Shown here: one piece after another, positions 43,250 through 51,881 of the stretch | Position numbering within the stretch: position 1 is the first letter of the stretch | Layout of the letters: every line of letters begins with the position of its first letter | From: Spirochaetaceae bacterium | GTDB lineage: Bacteria; Spirochaetota; Spirochaetia; Treponematales; Rectinemataceae | Length of the DNA stretch: 64,000 bases | Direction: 5' to 3' | NCBI GenBank assembly: GCA_025358255.1 | Contig: JANYKC010000046.1 | Location: forward strand, 1 to 64,000 | The notes under the pieces: model-generated | Told to the model about the DNA's origin: nothing | Database searches by the model: none | Seen by the model: only the letters and a program-made list of their open reading frames with translations | Position numbers and translations under genes: made by a program

Positions 43250-45250
43250 ATGGACGAGAATAAAGCGGACGGGAAGCCCCGAAAACCTGATACAGCCCCG
43301 GAACAGCCTTTGGATCCCAGAATCGCCCATTTTCGCTCCCTCGTGCGGCAAGCTCCCGCCGAGGCCGGCGTCTATATCATGAAGGACGAGACAGGAGATA
43401 TCATCTATGTCGGCAAGGCAAAAGTGTTGCGAAACCGGCTTTCATCCTATTTCAGCGGCCGAAAGGACCTAAAGACCCGCCACCTGGTCTCCCGGATCTC
43501 AACGATCGAATGGATATTGGCCGGCAGCGAATACGAGGCCCTGCTACTTGAAAACAACCTCATCAAGGAGCACAGCCCCAAGTACAACATCAACCTGAAA
43601 GACGGCAAGACCTACCCGAGCGTCCGCCTCACCAATGAAGCCTTTCCCCGCGTCTTCCGCACTAGGCGCATCATCAACGATGGAAGCCTCTATTTCGGGC
43701 CTTTCCCAAGCGTCGATACGATCGACACCTACCTTGACCTCATCCGTCGCCTATTTCCCCTTCGGCGCTGCGTTGACATGAAAAAGCGCAAGGAACCCTG
43801 CATGTACTACCATATCGGCAGGTGCTCGGCTCCTTGCGCCGGGAAAGTCAGCCAGGAGGAATACGCGAAGAGTGTCGAAGAAGTCAAGAAACTCCTTGCC
43901 GGCGAGACGGAGGCCCTCCTCGCAGAACTGCGCGGGCGCATGGCAGAGGCCTCGATTTCCCTTCGCTTTGAGGAGGCCGGGCGATTCCGCGACGCCGTTG
44001 CCGCCATCGAGCTCTTTGCGGGCAGGACCAATGCCGTCGACTTCGATCCGGAAGCCCGTGACTATGTTGCCTGGGTCGCCGACGGCGACCTTATTGTCTT
44101 TGTCGTCTTCCAGATGCGGGGTGGGAAACTGACCGGTCGTGACCTCTACAGAAGCCGCCTTTACGCCACCGAAGAGGAGGGTTTAGCCGATTTCCTTATG
44201 ACCTATTATCACAAGGACCGCCTCCCTCCCCCCCTCGTCCTCATCCAGGAAAGAAAGACCAAGGGCCAGAAAGGGATATCTTCGGGGACAGACCCGGTTG
44301 TTGCCGGCCCCGCACGCGATGAGGCGCCTGAAAACGCGGCATCGGCGGCCGGATTGGCCGCTGAAAACAGTGGAACATATGCGGCGACCATGGAGTTGGA
44401 CCTCATCGCCGAATACTTCGCCCGAGAACTTGCGTCTCCGACGCGCTTCGCCCTGCCGACCGAACGTCGCCATGAAGTTGCCCTGGCCCTTGCGCGGCAG
44501 AACGCGCGCGAAGAAGTGGCCAAACGACGACGCGAACTCGGGGACATACCCGGCCTCGAGGATCTCAAAAAAGCCCTCGGCCTCGAAAGCCTGCCGGAGC
44601 GCATCGAAGGCTTCGACATCGCCCATCTTCATGGGAAGCACACGGTGGCTTCCCTTGTTTCATTCAAGAACGGCGTTCCCGACAAGAAAAACTATCGCTA
44701 CTTCAAGATCAAGTCCCTGGAAGGCGCGGTGGACGATTTTGCCTCGATCCGGGAGGCTGTAGCGAGGAGATATACGAAGTTGGTGAATGAGGGGACCGAC
44801 CTGCCTGACCTCATCCTCGTGGACGGCGGCGCTGGCCAGGTTTCAGCAGCGAAGGAAATATTGGACGCGCTTGGCGTCGATTCCGATCTTGCGGGACTCG
44901 CCAAGCAGAACGAGGAGATATGGCGGCCAGACTTGAGCGAGGCCATCGTCCTTCCGAAGGATTCCCCGGCCCTCAGGGTCCTGGTAGCCGTCCGCGACGA
45001 GACCCATCGATTCGCCACGGGCTTGAACCAGCGACTCCGGGCATCGGAGCTCAAATTCGGGGTCCTTGAGGCGATCGAAGGCGTCGGACCCGCGCGCGCC
45101 AAGCGCCTCATGCGCGTTTTCGGCAGCCTCGATTTCATCGCCGGAACTGAGCCTGCGAAGGTTGCCGAGGTCGGCGGCATGGGCATCGAGATCGCACAAC
45201 GAGTCATTGCGGCGATCAAGGACAGCAGGTCGTGGGCAAAGCCCCGGTGA
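43250..45250 (+). CDS. uvrC: Excinuclease ABC subunit C
   Basis: A 666-residue nucleotide-excision-repair nuclease that cuts both sides of a lesion with UvrA and UvrB. GIY-YIG domain at 35-120 (AGVYIMKDETGDIIYVGKAK), Cys-rich RRCVDMKKRKEPCMYYHIGR, UvrB-binding region near 200-240, RNase H-like nuclease (GFDIAHLHGKHTVASLVSF; LILVDGGAGQV) and C-terminal helix-hairpin-helix pair (EAIEGVGPARAKRLM). Between the N-terminal half and the RNase H domain is a ~40-residue linker (342-385) carrying a dispersed motif (SSGTDPVVAG). Its stop directly abuts the stop of the converging RAYT gene with no base between. Confidence 0.96.
   Translation: MDENKADGKPRKPDTAPEQPLDPRIAHFRSLVRQAPAEAGVYIMKDETGDIIYVGKAKVLRNRLSSYFSGRKDLKTRHLVSRISTIEWILAGSEYEALLLENNLIKEHSPKYNINLKDGKTYPSVRLTNEAFPRVFRTRRIINDGSLYFGPFPSVDTIDTYLDLIRRLFPLRRCVDMKKRKEPCMYYHIGRCSAPCAGKVSQEEYAKSVEEVKKLLAGETEALLAELRGRMAEASISLRFEEAGRFRDAVAAIELFAGRTNAVDFDPEARDYVAWVADGDLIVFVVFQMRGGKLTGRDLYRSRLYATEEEGLADFLMTYYHKDRLPPPLVLIQERKTKGQKGISSGTDPVVAGPARDEAPENAASAAGLAAENSGTYAATMELDLIAEYFARELASPTRFALPTERRHEVALALARQNAREEVAKRRRELGDIPGLEDLKKALGLESLPERIEGFDIAHLHGKHTVASLVSFKNGVPDKKNYRYFKIKSLEGAVDDFASIREAVARRYTKLVNEGTDLPDLILVDGGAGQVSAAKEILDALGVDSDLAGLAKQNEEIWRPDLSEAIVLPKDSPALRVLVAVRDETHRFATGLNQRLRASELKFGVLEAIEGVGPARAKRLMRVFGSLDFIAGTEPAKVAEVGGMGIEIAQRVIAAIKDSRSWAKPR
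44285..44294 (+). repeat. GGGACAGACC motif copy in uvrC
   Basis: Arms CGGG/CCCG give four pairs. Encodes SSGTDPVV at the start of an Ala-rich linker not expected in UvrC, so here it looks like an insertion. Confidence 0.88.
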
Positions 45251-45754
45251 TCAGGCCAACGTCGGATTCGTGCGAAACGAAAGGAAACGCGATAGCCAAT
45301 CCGGCGTTATTTCGCAGATTCGCCCGATCCCTGCCCGGGCATGCCAAAGCCCGCAGTAGCGCCACTGGCCTTGGCCATCGACCAGGCCGGCTCGAACAGG
45401 ATTGCTGTCGATATAATCGAAAATGCGAAGATACTCCCTCAAGCTCGCCAGGATCTGCGAATAGAACCGGCCGCCCCAAACATGCCCCGTCAAGCCATTG
45501 CGGCGATTGTAAGCCATGGCAAAAACGCCGAGGATCCATCGCATTATTGCGGAAAGGTTCTCGCCTTTGCCGGGGCGGATGATTAAATGGAAATGGTTTC
45601 CCATTATGCAGAAATTCTCGATCCTGAAATCGTATTTCTTTTTGCACCTCTCGACAACTTCAAGGAATAGCTCCTTGATCTGTTCCGACTCGAGGATCAT
45701 CTCCTTCCTGTTCGCCCGTGCCGTGACATGGTAGCGGGCGTCGGCGCGCAGCAT
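45251..45754 (-). CDS. REP-associated tyrosine transposase (RAYT, Y1_Tnp)
   Basis: A 167-residue IS200/IS605-like HUH transposase. The metal site is GNHFHLIIRP (His54, His56) and the nucleophile is Tyr114 in IFDYIDSNPVRAGL; GHVWGGRFYS is typical of the RAYT branch. Such proteins cut and join single-stranded REP-type hairpins and are not normally flanked by IS ends. The start at 45754 is preferred because AGGAAGAG lies five bases upstream; an ATG at 45769 is possible, and the longer frame to 45877 would translate the repeats. Three GGGACAGACC copies spaced 37 bp lie just upstream in the same direction. It should be the agent that spread the motif. Confidence 0.9.
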   Translation of the reverse strand: MLRADARYHVTARANRKEMILESEQIKELFLEVVERCKKKYDFRIENFCIMGNHFHLIIRPGKGENLSAIMRWILGVFAMAYNRRNGLTGHVWGGRFYSQILASLREYLRIFDYIDSNPVRAGLVDGQGQWRYCGLWHARAGIGRICEITPDWLSRFLSFRTNPTLA

Positions 45755-45840
45755 TCGTCTCTTCCTCATGGTGCACTTACGTATGCCGCCGTGGTTTCCG
45801 ATTGAAGCGTTATAGAAAAAACCTGTCTGATCCAACTGGC

Positions 45841-45928
45841 GGAGGTCTGTCCCCCTCGGCAGCGTGAACCGACTCACGGAGGTCTGTCCCCGCCGGTAGT
45901 CCGATCTGACCGGTGGAGGTCTGTCCCC
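45841..45928 (-). repeat. Three GGGACAGACC copies spaced exactly 37 bp, upstream of the RAYT gene
   Basis: GGAGGTCTGTCCCC occurs at 45841-45854, 45878-45891 and 45915-45928. The 23-bp segments between are unlike each other. Cores are at 45844, 45881 and 45918. They point the same way as the transposase gene, the first one about 90 bp from its start. The 45755-46061 stretch holds these repeats, the terminator at 46000 and nothing else. Confidence 0.9.
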
Positions 45929-45999
45929 CTCGACCGCCCGCGAAAAGGTCGCAAAAATGGCTGGCCCCCTTCTACGGTCGCTATCGCACGAGGTCGCGG

Positions 46000-46030
46000 A
46001 AAAGGGGGGAGGAGCCTTCAGCCCTCCCCC
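46000..46030 (-). terminator. Rho-independent terminator of the nucleoside operon
   Basis: Minus-strand GGGGGAGG and CCTCCCCC pair around a ten-base loop, followed by C and four Ts. It lies 32 bp past the deoD stop. Confidence 0.85.
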
Positions 46031-46061
46031 TCTCTGCTCACTTCGCGAAATAAAACAGGAA

Positions 46062-46763
46062 CTAAGCCAGCCCCAGCGCGATCTGCATCATGCCCTTGAA
46101 TGCAAGTTGCCTATCCTCCGAGCTCGTAGACTCGCCAGTCACAATGCTATCGCTCACGGTCAGAAGGGTCAGGGCCCGTCGGCGATGCTTGGCGGCGACC
46201 GTATAGAGGGCGGCGGACTCCATCTCGACCGCCAGCACCCCGTAGGCGGCCCAGCGTTTCCAGGAATCAGGGTCGTCGCCGTAGAAGGTGTCCGAAGTGA
46301 GCGTGTTGCCCACCTTCATCTCGATACCCAGCGATTCAGCGACCGACCTTGCCTTGAGCATGAGGCCGAAATCGGCGATCGCCGCGTAATCGAGGCCGCC
46401 GAAGCGAACGCGATTGATATTGGAATCGGTGCATGCCCCCTGGGCCATGACGATATCCCTGATGAGGACGTCTCTCTGAATGGAGCCACAGGTACCGATG
46501 CGAATGAGGTTTTCCACGCCATATTCAGTCATGAGCTCAGTGGCATAAATGGATATCGAAGGCACGCCCATGCCGGTGCCTTGGACTGAAACCCGCCGGC
46601 CCTTGTAGGTACCGGTGAAACCAAGCATGTTCCTGACCTTGTTATAGCAAACCGCATTCTCCAGAAAGGTCTCGGCGATGAATTTCGCGCGCAGCGGATC
46701 ACCGGGCAGGAGCACTGTCTCAGCGATGTCGCCCTTCTTCGCCTCATTGTGTGGTGTAGCCAT
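46062..46763 (-). CDS. deoD: Purine-nucleoside phosphorylase (DeoD type)
   Basis: A 233-residue hexameric-type phosphorylase that splits purine (deoxy)nucleosides with phosphate. Start [25 protein letters not shown] is typical, with the phosphate site [25 protein letters not shown] and the ribose/base site VEMESAALY; the catalytic Asp is in [10 protein letters not shown]. The ATG at 46763 has GGAGG six bases upstream. Last gene of the nucleoside operon, so ribose 1-phosphate and free bases are end products. Confidence 0.95.
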   Translation of the reverse strand: MATPHNEAKKGDIAETVLLPGDPLRAKFIAETFLENAVCYNKVRNMLGFTGTYKGRRVSVQGTGMGVPSISIYATELMTEYGVENLIRIGTCGSIQRDVLIRDIVMAQGACTDSNINRVRFGGLDYAAIADFGLMLKARSVAESLGIEMKVGNTLTSDTFYGDDPDSWKRWAAYGVLAVEMESAALYTVAAKHRRRALTLLTVSDSIVTGESTSSEDRQLAFKGMMQIALGLA

Positions 46764-46794
46764 GTCAACCTCCAATTGGAACAGGTCTGTTTCT

Positions 46795-47694
46795 TCAGCC
46801 TCGGGAAATGATAAAAGCCTGGACTTCTTCACGTGTAGGGATCGAGGGCTGAGCGCCGAGCCTTGAAGCCGCAAGCGCACCTGCGGCATTCGCGAACCGG
46901 AGGAGCTCCTCGTCGATGCGCCCTGACAGCATCCCGACAGCCAAGGCTCCATTGAAGCTGTCGCCGGCCGCAGTCGCATCGACGGCCTTGATCGGAAAAG
47001 CGGCGACCCTGAAACTCCTTTCGTGATCCATATAATGGCATCCCTCGCTGCCAAGGGTGACGACAACGGATCTTGCTCCCATGGCGAGAAGGCGCGCCGC
47101 GCCTTCTTCGATTCCATTTGCCCCCGAGATGAGGGCGAGCTTCGTCTCGTTCGGGGTGATGCACGCGCAGCTGGCTATGAGTTCCACCGGTAGGGCGGCC
47201 GCCGGGGCAGGATTAAGGAGTATCGGGATACCGGCCTTCTTGGCGATCCGGACAGCGGCCATCACGGCGAGGAGGGGGATTTCCAGCTGCAAGACCAGGC
47301 AGGAGCTTTTCTCGATGGCTGCCGCGTTGGCTAGGACCCACTCGGGTTGGAGTTCCCCGTTGGCGCCCGGATAGACGACAATCGTGTTGTCTCCCGACGC
47401 GTCGATCGTGATCATCGCGATGCCGCTCGGCTTGCCCGAAAGGAAAAGGCCATCGGTTTCGATTCCGTTCGTGGCAAGGTTCGCCCGGAGCTCCGCCCCG
47501 ACCGCATCGGAACCGATGGCCCCGATCATGCGCACATGGGCACCCATCCGCGCCGCGGCGACAGCCTGGTTCGCGCCTTTCCCGCCGAACGCGCTGCAGT
47601 ATGAGGTCGCATGGACGGTTTCGCCCTTGCCTGGCAGTCTTGCGGCTACGCAGATTAGATCATGATTGAGGCTGCCGACGACCGCTATTTCCAT
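46795..47694 (-). CDS. rbsK: Ribokinase-family sugar kinase
   Basis: A 299-residue PfkB-family kinase. The N-terminal GSLNHDL and [16 protein letters not shown] sit on the sugar, and the anion hole plus base [14 protein letters not shown] (Asp general base; first Gly is Ala) is near 240. Ribose freed by the nucleoside hydrolases would be its natural substrate, giving ribose 5-phosphate for transketolase; specificity is inferred from position. Start at 47694 is set by GGAGG upstream rather than the ATG four codons earlier. Confidence 0.88.
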   Translation of the reverse strand: MEIAVVGSLNHDLICVAARLPGKGETVHATSYCSAFGGKGANQAVAAARMGAHVRMIGAIGSDAVGAELRANLATNGIETDGLFLSGKPSGIAMITIDASGDNTIVVYPGANGELQPEWVLANAAAIEKSSCLVLQLEIPLLAVMAAVRIAKKAGIPILLNPAPAAALPVELIASCACITPNETKLALISGANGIEEGAARLLAMGARSVVVTLGSEGCHYMDHERSFRVAAFPIKAVDATAAGDSFNGALAVGMLSGRIDEELLRFANAAGALAASRLGAQPSIPTREEVQAFIISRG

Positions 47695-47709
47695 AACCAC
47701 CTCCAATGT

Positions 47710-49041
47710 TCAGAATACGAGGGAACTTCGTCCCTTCCCCCTCGCGATGATGCCTTCCGCGCATGCCCCAGCCCGGGCGACGATCGCCTCCGTGTCGAGG
47801 AGTAGGACCCCGTCGCGCTTCATAAAGCGGCCGTCGATCACAGAATGCAGCACATTTCGCGGATCGGAGCTGTAGATGATGGCGGCCAGCGGATTGTAGA
47901 CAGGGAAGGTGTTGGGCCGGTGCAGGTCCCAGACAAGGAAATCCGCTGGAGCGCCTGCAGAGAGTGAGCCTGTTCCGAAAGGCAGGGCGTCATGTCCCCG
48001 CATGAGGATGCGCCAAAGCCTTTCAAGCGGAAAAGCCTCGGCATCTTTGCGCATGTACTTACCGACAAGGCCCAGCAGGCGGACCTGCTCGATGGGCGAA
48101 AGGCCATTTGAGCTCGCTGCGCCATCAGTGCCAATGCAAAGCGGGAAATCGTCGCTGAGCGCCCAGGCTCGGCCAGGGCCCTCCCCGAGCTTCATGTAGG
48201 TTTTCATGCAGACGGCTATCCAGGTTCCGGTCTTGATGAGCTCGCGCTCCTTGTCGAGGAGCCACCAGGCGTGCCCGACGATGAGGGGTACGTCCATGAG
48301 CCCGGATCTTGAAACGATTTCCATCGGGGTCTGTCCCCAGCGCTGGAGGCTTGCTGCGACCTGGCCTTCGCCATCCTCGACATGGATATGGGCGCCAACG
48401 CCAAGGGCTTGGGCCATTTTGGCGCATTGGGCCAGGTCGTCGGGCGAACAGGTATAGGGCGAATGAGGACCAAGCCTTAGCGAAATCCGTGGGGATCGGC
48501 CCTTCCATTCCCCGATGAGCGCAGCGGCACCGTCGAGCTGGCTTTGCATATTGCCGACCGAGCCAAAAAGCGTCGGCGCTATATCCGCCCGAATACCCAT
48601 CTCGTGGACGGCCTTGCATATCCTATCTGCGAAGAAATAATGGTCGGCGAAAGCTGTGACGCCATTGTCGAGCATCTCGGCGATTGCCATGGAAGCACCC
48701 GCTTCGACGTCATCGCCCTGCATCTTGCTCTCGTAGGGCCAGATCTCCTCGTTGAACCATCGATCGGGACTGGCATCCTCGGCGATTCCCTTGAAGATAT
48801 TCATGGGTGAATGGGTGTGCAGGTTCACGAGTCCAGGGCTTATGAACAGACCTTTGCAAGGAATTATCTCGTCGGAGGGGCCGGGAAAGAAGGTCCGCCC
48901 CTCGCCTGAAGGCCGTCTCCCATCACCAATCTCGTCTCCGAGCCATGCGATGAGCCCGTTTTCAACTACCAGAGTCTTCGGACCCGAGGTCTGTCCCTCG
49001 CGATCGATGCACCTTGCGTCCTTGAAGAACAACCGCTTCAT
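47710..49041 (-). CDS. Amidohydrolase of the deaminase / chlorohydrolase group
   Basis: A 443-residue TIM-barrel amidohydrolase like SAH/MTA deaminases and guanine-type deaminases. Metal ligands: NLHTHSPM (HxH), GAHIHVED (His, normally HLAET), GHAWWL (His) and GTDGAASS (Asp). An N-terminal beta-domain is typical. In this operon a purine or modified-nucleoside deaminase fits. Two dispersed-motif copies lie in it: near the start (DREGQTSGPKT) and in RWGQTPMEI, right after the metal His region. TGAGG precedes the ATG at 49041. Confidence 0.88.
   Translation of the reverse strand: MKRLFFKDARCIDREGQTSGPKTLVVENGLIAWLGDEIGDGRRPSGEGRTFFPGPSDEIIPCKGLFISPGLVNLHTHSPMNIFKGIAEDASPDRWFNEEIWPYESKMQGDDVEAGASMAIAEMLDNGVTAFADHYFFADRICKAVHEMGIRADIAPTLFGSVGNMQSQLDGAAALIGEWKGRSPRISLRLGPHSPYTCSPDDLAQCAKMAQALGVGAHIHVEDGEGQVAASLQRWGQTPMEIVSRSGLMDVPLIVGHAWWLLDKERELIKTGTWIAVCMKTYMKLGEGPGRAWALSDDFPLCIGTDGAASSNGLSPIEQVRLLGLVGKYMRKDAEAFPLERLWRILMRGHDALPFGTGSLSAGAPADFLVWDLHRPNTFPVYNPLAAIIYSSDPRNVLHSVIDGRFMKRDGVLLLDTEAIVARAGACAEGIIARGKGRSSLVF
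48328..48337 (-). repeat. GGGACAGACC motif copy in the amidohydrolase (1)
   Basis: Encodes RWGQTPMEI, a stretch of ordinary family length. Three pairs in the arms; GGAAATCG follows in tail position. Confidence 0.85.
48988..48997 (-). repeat. GGGACAGACC motif copy in the amidohydrolase (2)
   Basis: Arms CGAGG/CCTCG give five pairs. Encodes REGQTSG near the N-terminus, in a loop between the first strands. Confidence 0.85.
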
Positions 49042-49049
49042 AAGATTCC

Positions 49050-49979
49050 TCAGTCCCAGGTAAGGATGAGGCTCCGGACCAGCCGAAGGAAGGTGCCGAC
49101 ATCGATATCGAGGGCCACATCCGCATTCGGAGTGCACTTCGAAACGCCAAGGAGGTCCACGACAGTTTTTCCCGTCGTATACTCGCCATCGGTCTCGACA
49201 TCGACCCTGCAGGCCTTGGTCGAGAGGACAGCCGAATCAATGGCTGCGACTACGGCCACCGCATCGTGCAATGCGAGAGTCGGCAAGCCGAAGGAATGGT
49301 AGACCCTGAGATAATGCTGGAGCATGTCGCAGCATAGGCCTGCGACCTTGCCGCCATCCTTGCGCAACGCATCGATCTCGCCTTGACCGAGAACGGCCCG
49401 GTTGGTCACGTCCAGGCCGCACATCGTGATCGGAATGCCAGACTGGAACACGCATGCGGCGGCATGGGGATCTGCAAGGATGTTGAACTCGGCTGCGCTT
49501 GTCGCGTTGCCTGGACCAGCCGAACCGCCCATCATGAAAATGCGCCCAATAGCTCCATTCCTCAGGGCGGGATACGCCGAAATCGCTATTGCCACATTCG
49601 TCAGGGGACCGATCGCTACGAGGTCTGTCCCCCCGGGTGTTCCAAAGGCAAGATCCCGAATGAGGTCCTCCGCGGGGCGTGGATCTTTCGGCCAGGCTGG
49701 CGCAGGGAGGCTCACTCCGCCCACGCCATCGGCTCCGTGCACGCTCGAAGCATGGATGCGCTTGCTGACCAAGGGGCCTTCGGCACCGCTTGAGACGGGG
49801 ACAGACCTCCCTGCGAGGGCAGCTAACGAAAGGGCGTTTCGCGTAACCGCCTCGATGCCGACATTGCCCGCCACCGTCGTGATGCCGATGACTTCCAGCC
49901 TGTCGGAAGCGAAGGCCATCAGTATGGCCACCGCGTCGTCGATACCGGGGTCGCAGTCGATAAGGATATTTCTTGGCAT
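49050..49979 (-). CDS. Inosine/uridine-preferring nucleoside hydrolase 1
   Basis: A 309-residue IUNH-family enzyme hydrolysing nucleosides to ribose and base. Calcium-binding DCDPGIDDAVA at the N-terminus, the GPLTNVA loop and AAEFNILADPHAA are intact, with a C-terminal HD (LALHDAVAV). Two dispersed-motif copies occur: LAGRSVPVSSG and GTPGGTDLVAIGPLTN. The second overlaps a conserved loop and the tandem neighbour lacks it. AAGGA lies upstream of the ATG at 49979. Confidence 0.93.
   Translation of the reverse strand: MPRNILIDCDPGIDDAVAILMAFASDRLEVIGITTVAGNVGIEAVTRNALSLAALAGRSVPVSSGAEGPLVSKRIHASSVHGADGVGGVSLPAPAWPKDPRPAEDLIRDLAFGTPGGTDLVAIGPLTNVAIAISAYPALRNGAIGRIFMMGGSAGPGNATSAAEFNILADPHAAACVFQSGIPITMCGLDVTNRAVLGQGEIDALRKDGGKVAGLCCDMLQHYLRVYHSFGLPTLALHDAVAVVAAIDSAVLSTKACRVDVETDGEYTTGKTVVDLLGVSKCTPNADVALDIDVGTFLRLVRSLILTWD
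49622..49631 (-). repeat. GGGACAGACC motif copy in nucleoside hydrolase 1 (1)
   Basis: Encodes GGTDLVAIGPLTN, replacing residues that in the next gene read DRKVTLVPTAALTN; length appears unchanged, so substitution rather than insertion. Confidence 0.85.
49798..49807 (+). repeat. GGGACAGACC motif copy in nucleoside hydrolase 1 (2)
   Basis: Encodes GRSVPVSSG; the paralogue reads GSKVPVARG here, the same length. Confidence 0.85.
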
Positions 49980-49992
49980 ACAACAGCTTCCT

Positions 49993-50922
49993 TTAATCCA
50001 GCCGTCGCAAGGCCGCATCGATGAGGTCGATGAAGCGCAGCCGGTCGATGCCGAGGACTACATCCACGTTCATCTCTCGCCCCTGGCCTCCCTTGTAGTC
50101 GACGACGGTCGCCCCGATGCTGTGGCGACCTCGGCATTCCACATCGACATGGGCTTTCTTCCAGGTGAACAGAGTCGGATCGACAAGGAAAGCGATCGGG
50201 CAGGGATCATGCAGGGGACTGCCGGCGAAGTCGAACTGGGCCTCATGGAACTTCTTGAAGAAATCCAGGAGCTCGGCCACCATGATGGCAGTGCGCTTCC
50301 TGATGGAGCGGAAGCGTTCGACATCGGCGCGGGTCACGAGGGCCTTGTGGGTCACGTCGAGTCCGCACATGACGACGGGCAAGCCGGCATTGAAGACGAT
50401 ATGGGCAGCCTCGGGGTCAACGAGGATGTTGAACTCGGCAGCGGCGGTCCAGTTCCCGCCTACTGCGCTGCCGCCCATCAAGCAAATGCGCTCGATCTTT
50501 TCCTTGAGCTCGGGATGGGTCATGAGGAGGGTGGCCACGTTCGTGAGCGCCGCCGTGGGCACCAGCGTGACCTTGCGATCGCTCTCCCGAAGCACCTTGG
50601 CCATGAGTTCGACGGCGGAGAGCGGGGATTCCGGCAATGTGGGTTCCGGCAGCGCCGGGCCATCGAGCCCCGACTCGCCGTGGACCTGGGGCGCTATGAT
50701 GAGGTCGCGGAAAAGCGGTCGGGGGGCGCCGCGAGCGACCGGGACCTTCGAACCCAGGAAGGAGAGCACCTTTCGCGCGTTGAGTGTCGTCTTCTCGATG
50801 GTTTGGTTGCCGGCGCTCGTGGTGACTGCCAGGAGCTCCAACTCGGGACTCGCGACCGCCAGGACGAGGGCGATGGCGTCATCGTGCCCCGGATCGCAGT
50901 CCATGATGACGGGAATGCTCAT
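49993..50922 (-). CDS. Inosine/uridine-preferring nucleoside hydrolase 2
   Basis: A 309-residue IUNH-family paralogue of the preceding gene, with DCDPGHDDAIAL, ALTNVATLL and AAEFNILVDPEAAH and the C-terminal LHDPCPIAFL, closest to pyrimidine-specific RihA types. It has no dispersed-motif copy, which makes it a useful control. It starts 4 bp inside the permease stop and is one of two tandem hydrolases, possibly with different base preference. Confidence 0.93.
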   Translation of the reverse strand: MSIPVIMDCDPGHDDAIALVLAVASPELELLAVTTSAGNQTIEKTTLNARKVLSFLGSKVPVARGAPRPLFRDLIIAPQVHGESGLDGPALPEPTLPESPLSAVELMAKVLRESDRKVTLVPTAALTNVATLLMTHPELKEKIERICLMGGSAVGGNWTAAAEFNILVDPEAAHIVFNAGLPVVMCGLDVTHKALVTRADVERFRSIRKRTAIMVAELLDFFKKFHEAQFDFAGSPLHDPCPIAFLVDPTLFTWKKAHVDVECRGRHSIGATVVDYKGGQGREMNVDVVLGIDRLRFIDLIDAALRRLD

Positions 50923-51881
50923 GCGCCTTTCCCTTTTGCCGCTTCGGCCGAGACCCCGCGCGCGAGAAGGGCGCGCTCACGGGATGTTTTCCTGATCGTG
51001 TAGGTCACAAGCCCCACGACGGTCGCAGCGTAGGGGATCATGTTGACGAACTCCGATGGGATCTTGAGAAGCTGAAGGGTGTTCGACAAGGCGTCGAAAA
51101 ACCCGAAGAGGAGGGAGGTGAGGACACTTCCCAGCGGCGTGGCGCCGCCCATGGCCTCGGCTGCAAGGGCGATGAAACCGCGGCCCGCGGTCATGTTCTT
51201 GCTGAACCAGGACACGTAGCCCATCGACATGTAGGCGCCGCCCATTCCTGCCAGGACGCCTGAGAGGACAATGGCTAGGTACCGGGTGCGCTTGACGCTT
51301 ATGCCGACCGAGTCGGCGGCGTTTGGATTCTCGCCTACCGCCCTGATCCGCAGGCCCATCGGCGTGCGGTACAGGAATATGGCGATTGCTATGACGGAAA
51401 GGAAGGCCACATAGGTCAGGACGTTTTGCCCCGAGAATATCGTGCCGAGACCGGGGATGGCGGAGAGGCCAGGGATGTCAAGCTTGGGCAGGATCTTCGA
51501 ATGCAAGGAAGAGGAAATCCCTTTGTCCCCCGCGACGAGGTAGAGGAGGAATACCGTGCCGCCCGAGGCCATGAGGTTGATGGCGACGCCGGAGAGGATG
51601 ATGTCGGTCTTGAGGTTGAGGGCGCAGTAGGCCAGCGCGAGGCCGACCAAGGCGCCGGCGGCGATGGCGGCGAGGAGCCCCATGCCGGCGCTGCCCGTCC
51701 AGGCGCTGAACACGACTCCCGCGAGGGCGGAGACCAGCATGATGCCCTCGAGCGCGATGTTCATGACTCCGGCCTTGTCCGAGATCAAGGCGCCAAGGGT
51801 CGCGAAGAGGATTGGTGTCGTGACACGGAGGACCGAATAGCCGAATTCGGCGTTGATCACCGCCTTGAAGAATTCGTTCAT
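50919..51881 (-). CDS. Nucleoside ABC importer permease 2
   Basis: A 320-residue BPD_transp_2 permease with eight to nine helices (FATLGALISDKAGVMNIALE near the start, GRGFIALAAEAMGG late) and the coupling loop TPMGLRIRAVGENPNAADSV. These features match YufQ/NupQ-type nucleoside importers. Its ends overlap both neighbours by four bases. Confidence 0.92.
   Translation of the reverse strand: MNEFFKAVINAEFGYSVLRVTTPILFATLGALISDKAGVMNIALEGIMLVSALAGVVFSAWTGSAGMGLLAAIAAGALVGLALAYCALNLKTDIILSGVAINLMASGGTVFLLYLVAGDKGISSSLHSKILPKLDIPGLSAIPGLGTIFSGQNVLTYVAFLSVIAIAIFLYRTPMGLRIRAVGENPNAADSVGISVKRTRYLAIVLSGVLAGMGGAYMSMGYVSWFSKNMTAGRGFIALAAEAMGGATPLGSVLTSLLFGFFDALSNTLQLLKIPSEFVNMIPYAATVVGLVTYTIRKTSRERALLARGVSAEAAKGKGA

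Noticed and set aside
45755-45877. Longer RAYT start at 45877
   Set aside because: It would translate the upstream repeat (GTDLRQL), has no ribosome site, and family similarity begins near residue MLRADARYH.
45841-45928. Three regularly spaced repeats as a CRISPR array
   Set aside because: Only 14 bp is shared, the same core occurs singly all over the window, and no cas genes are present.
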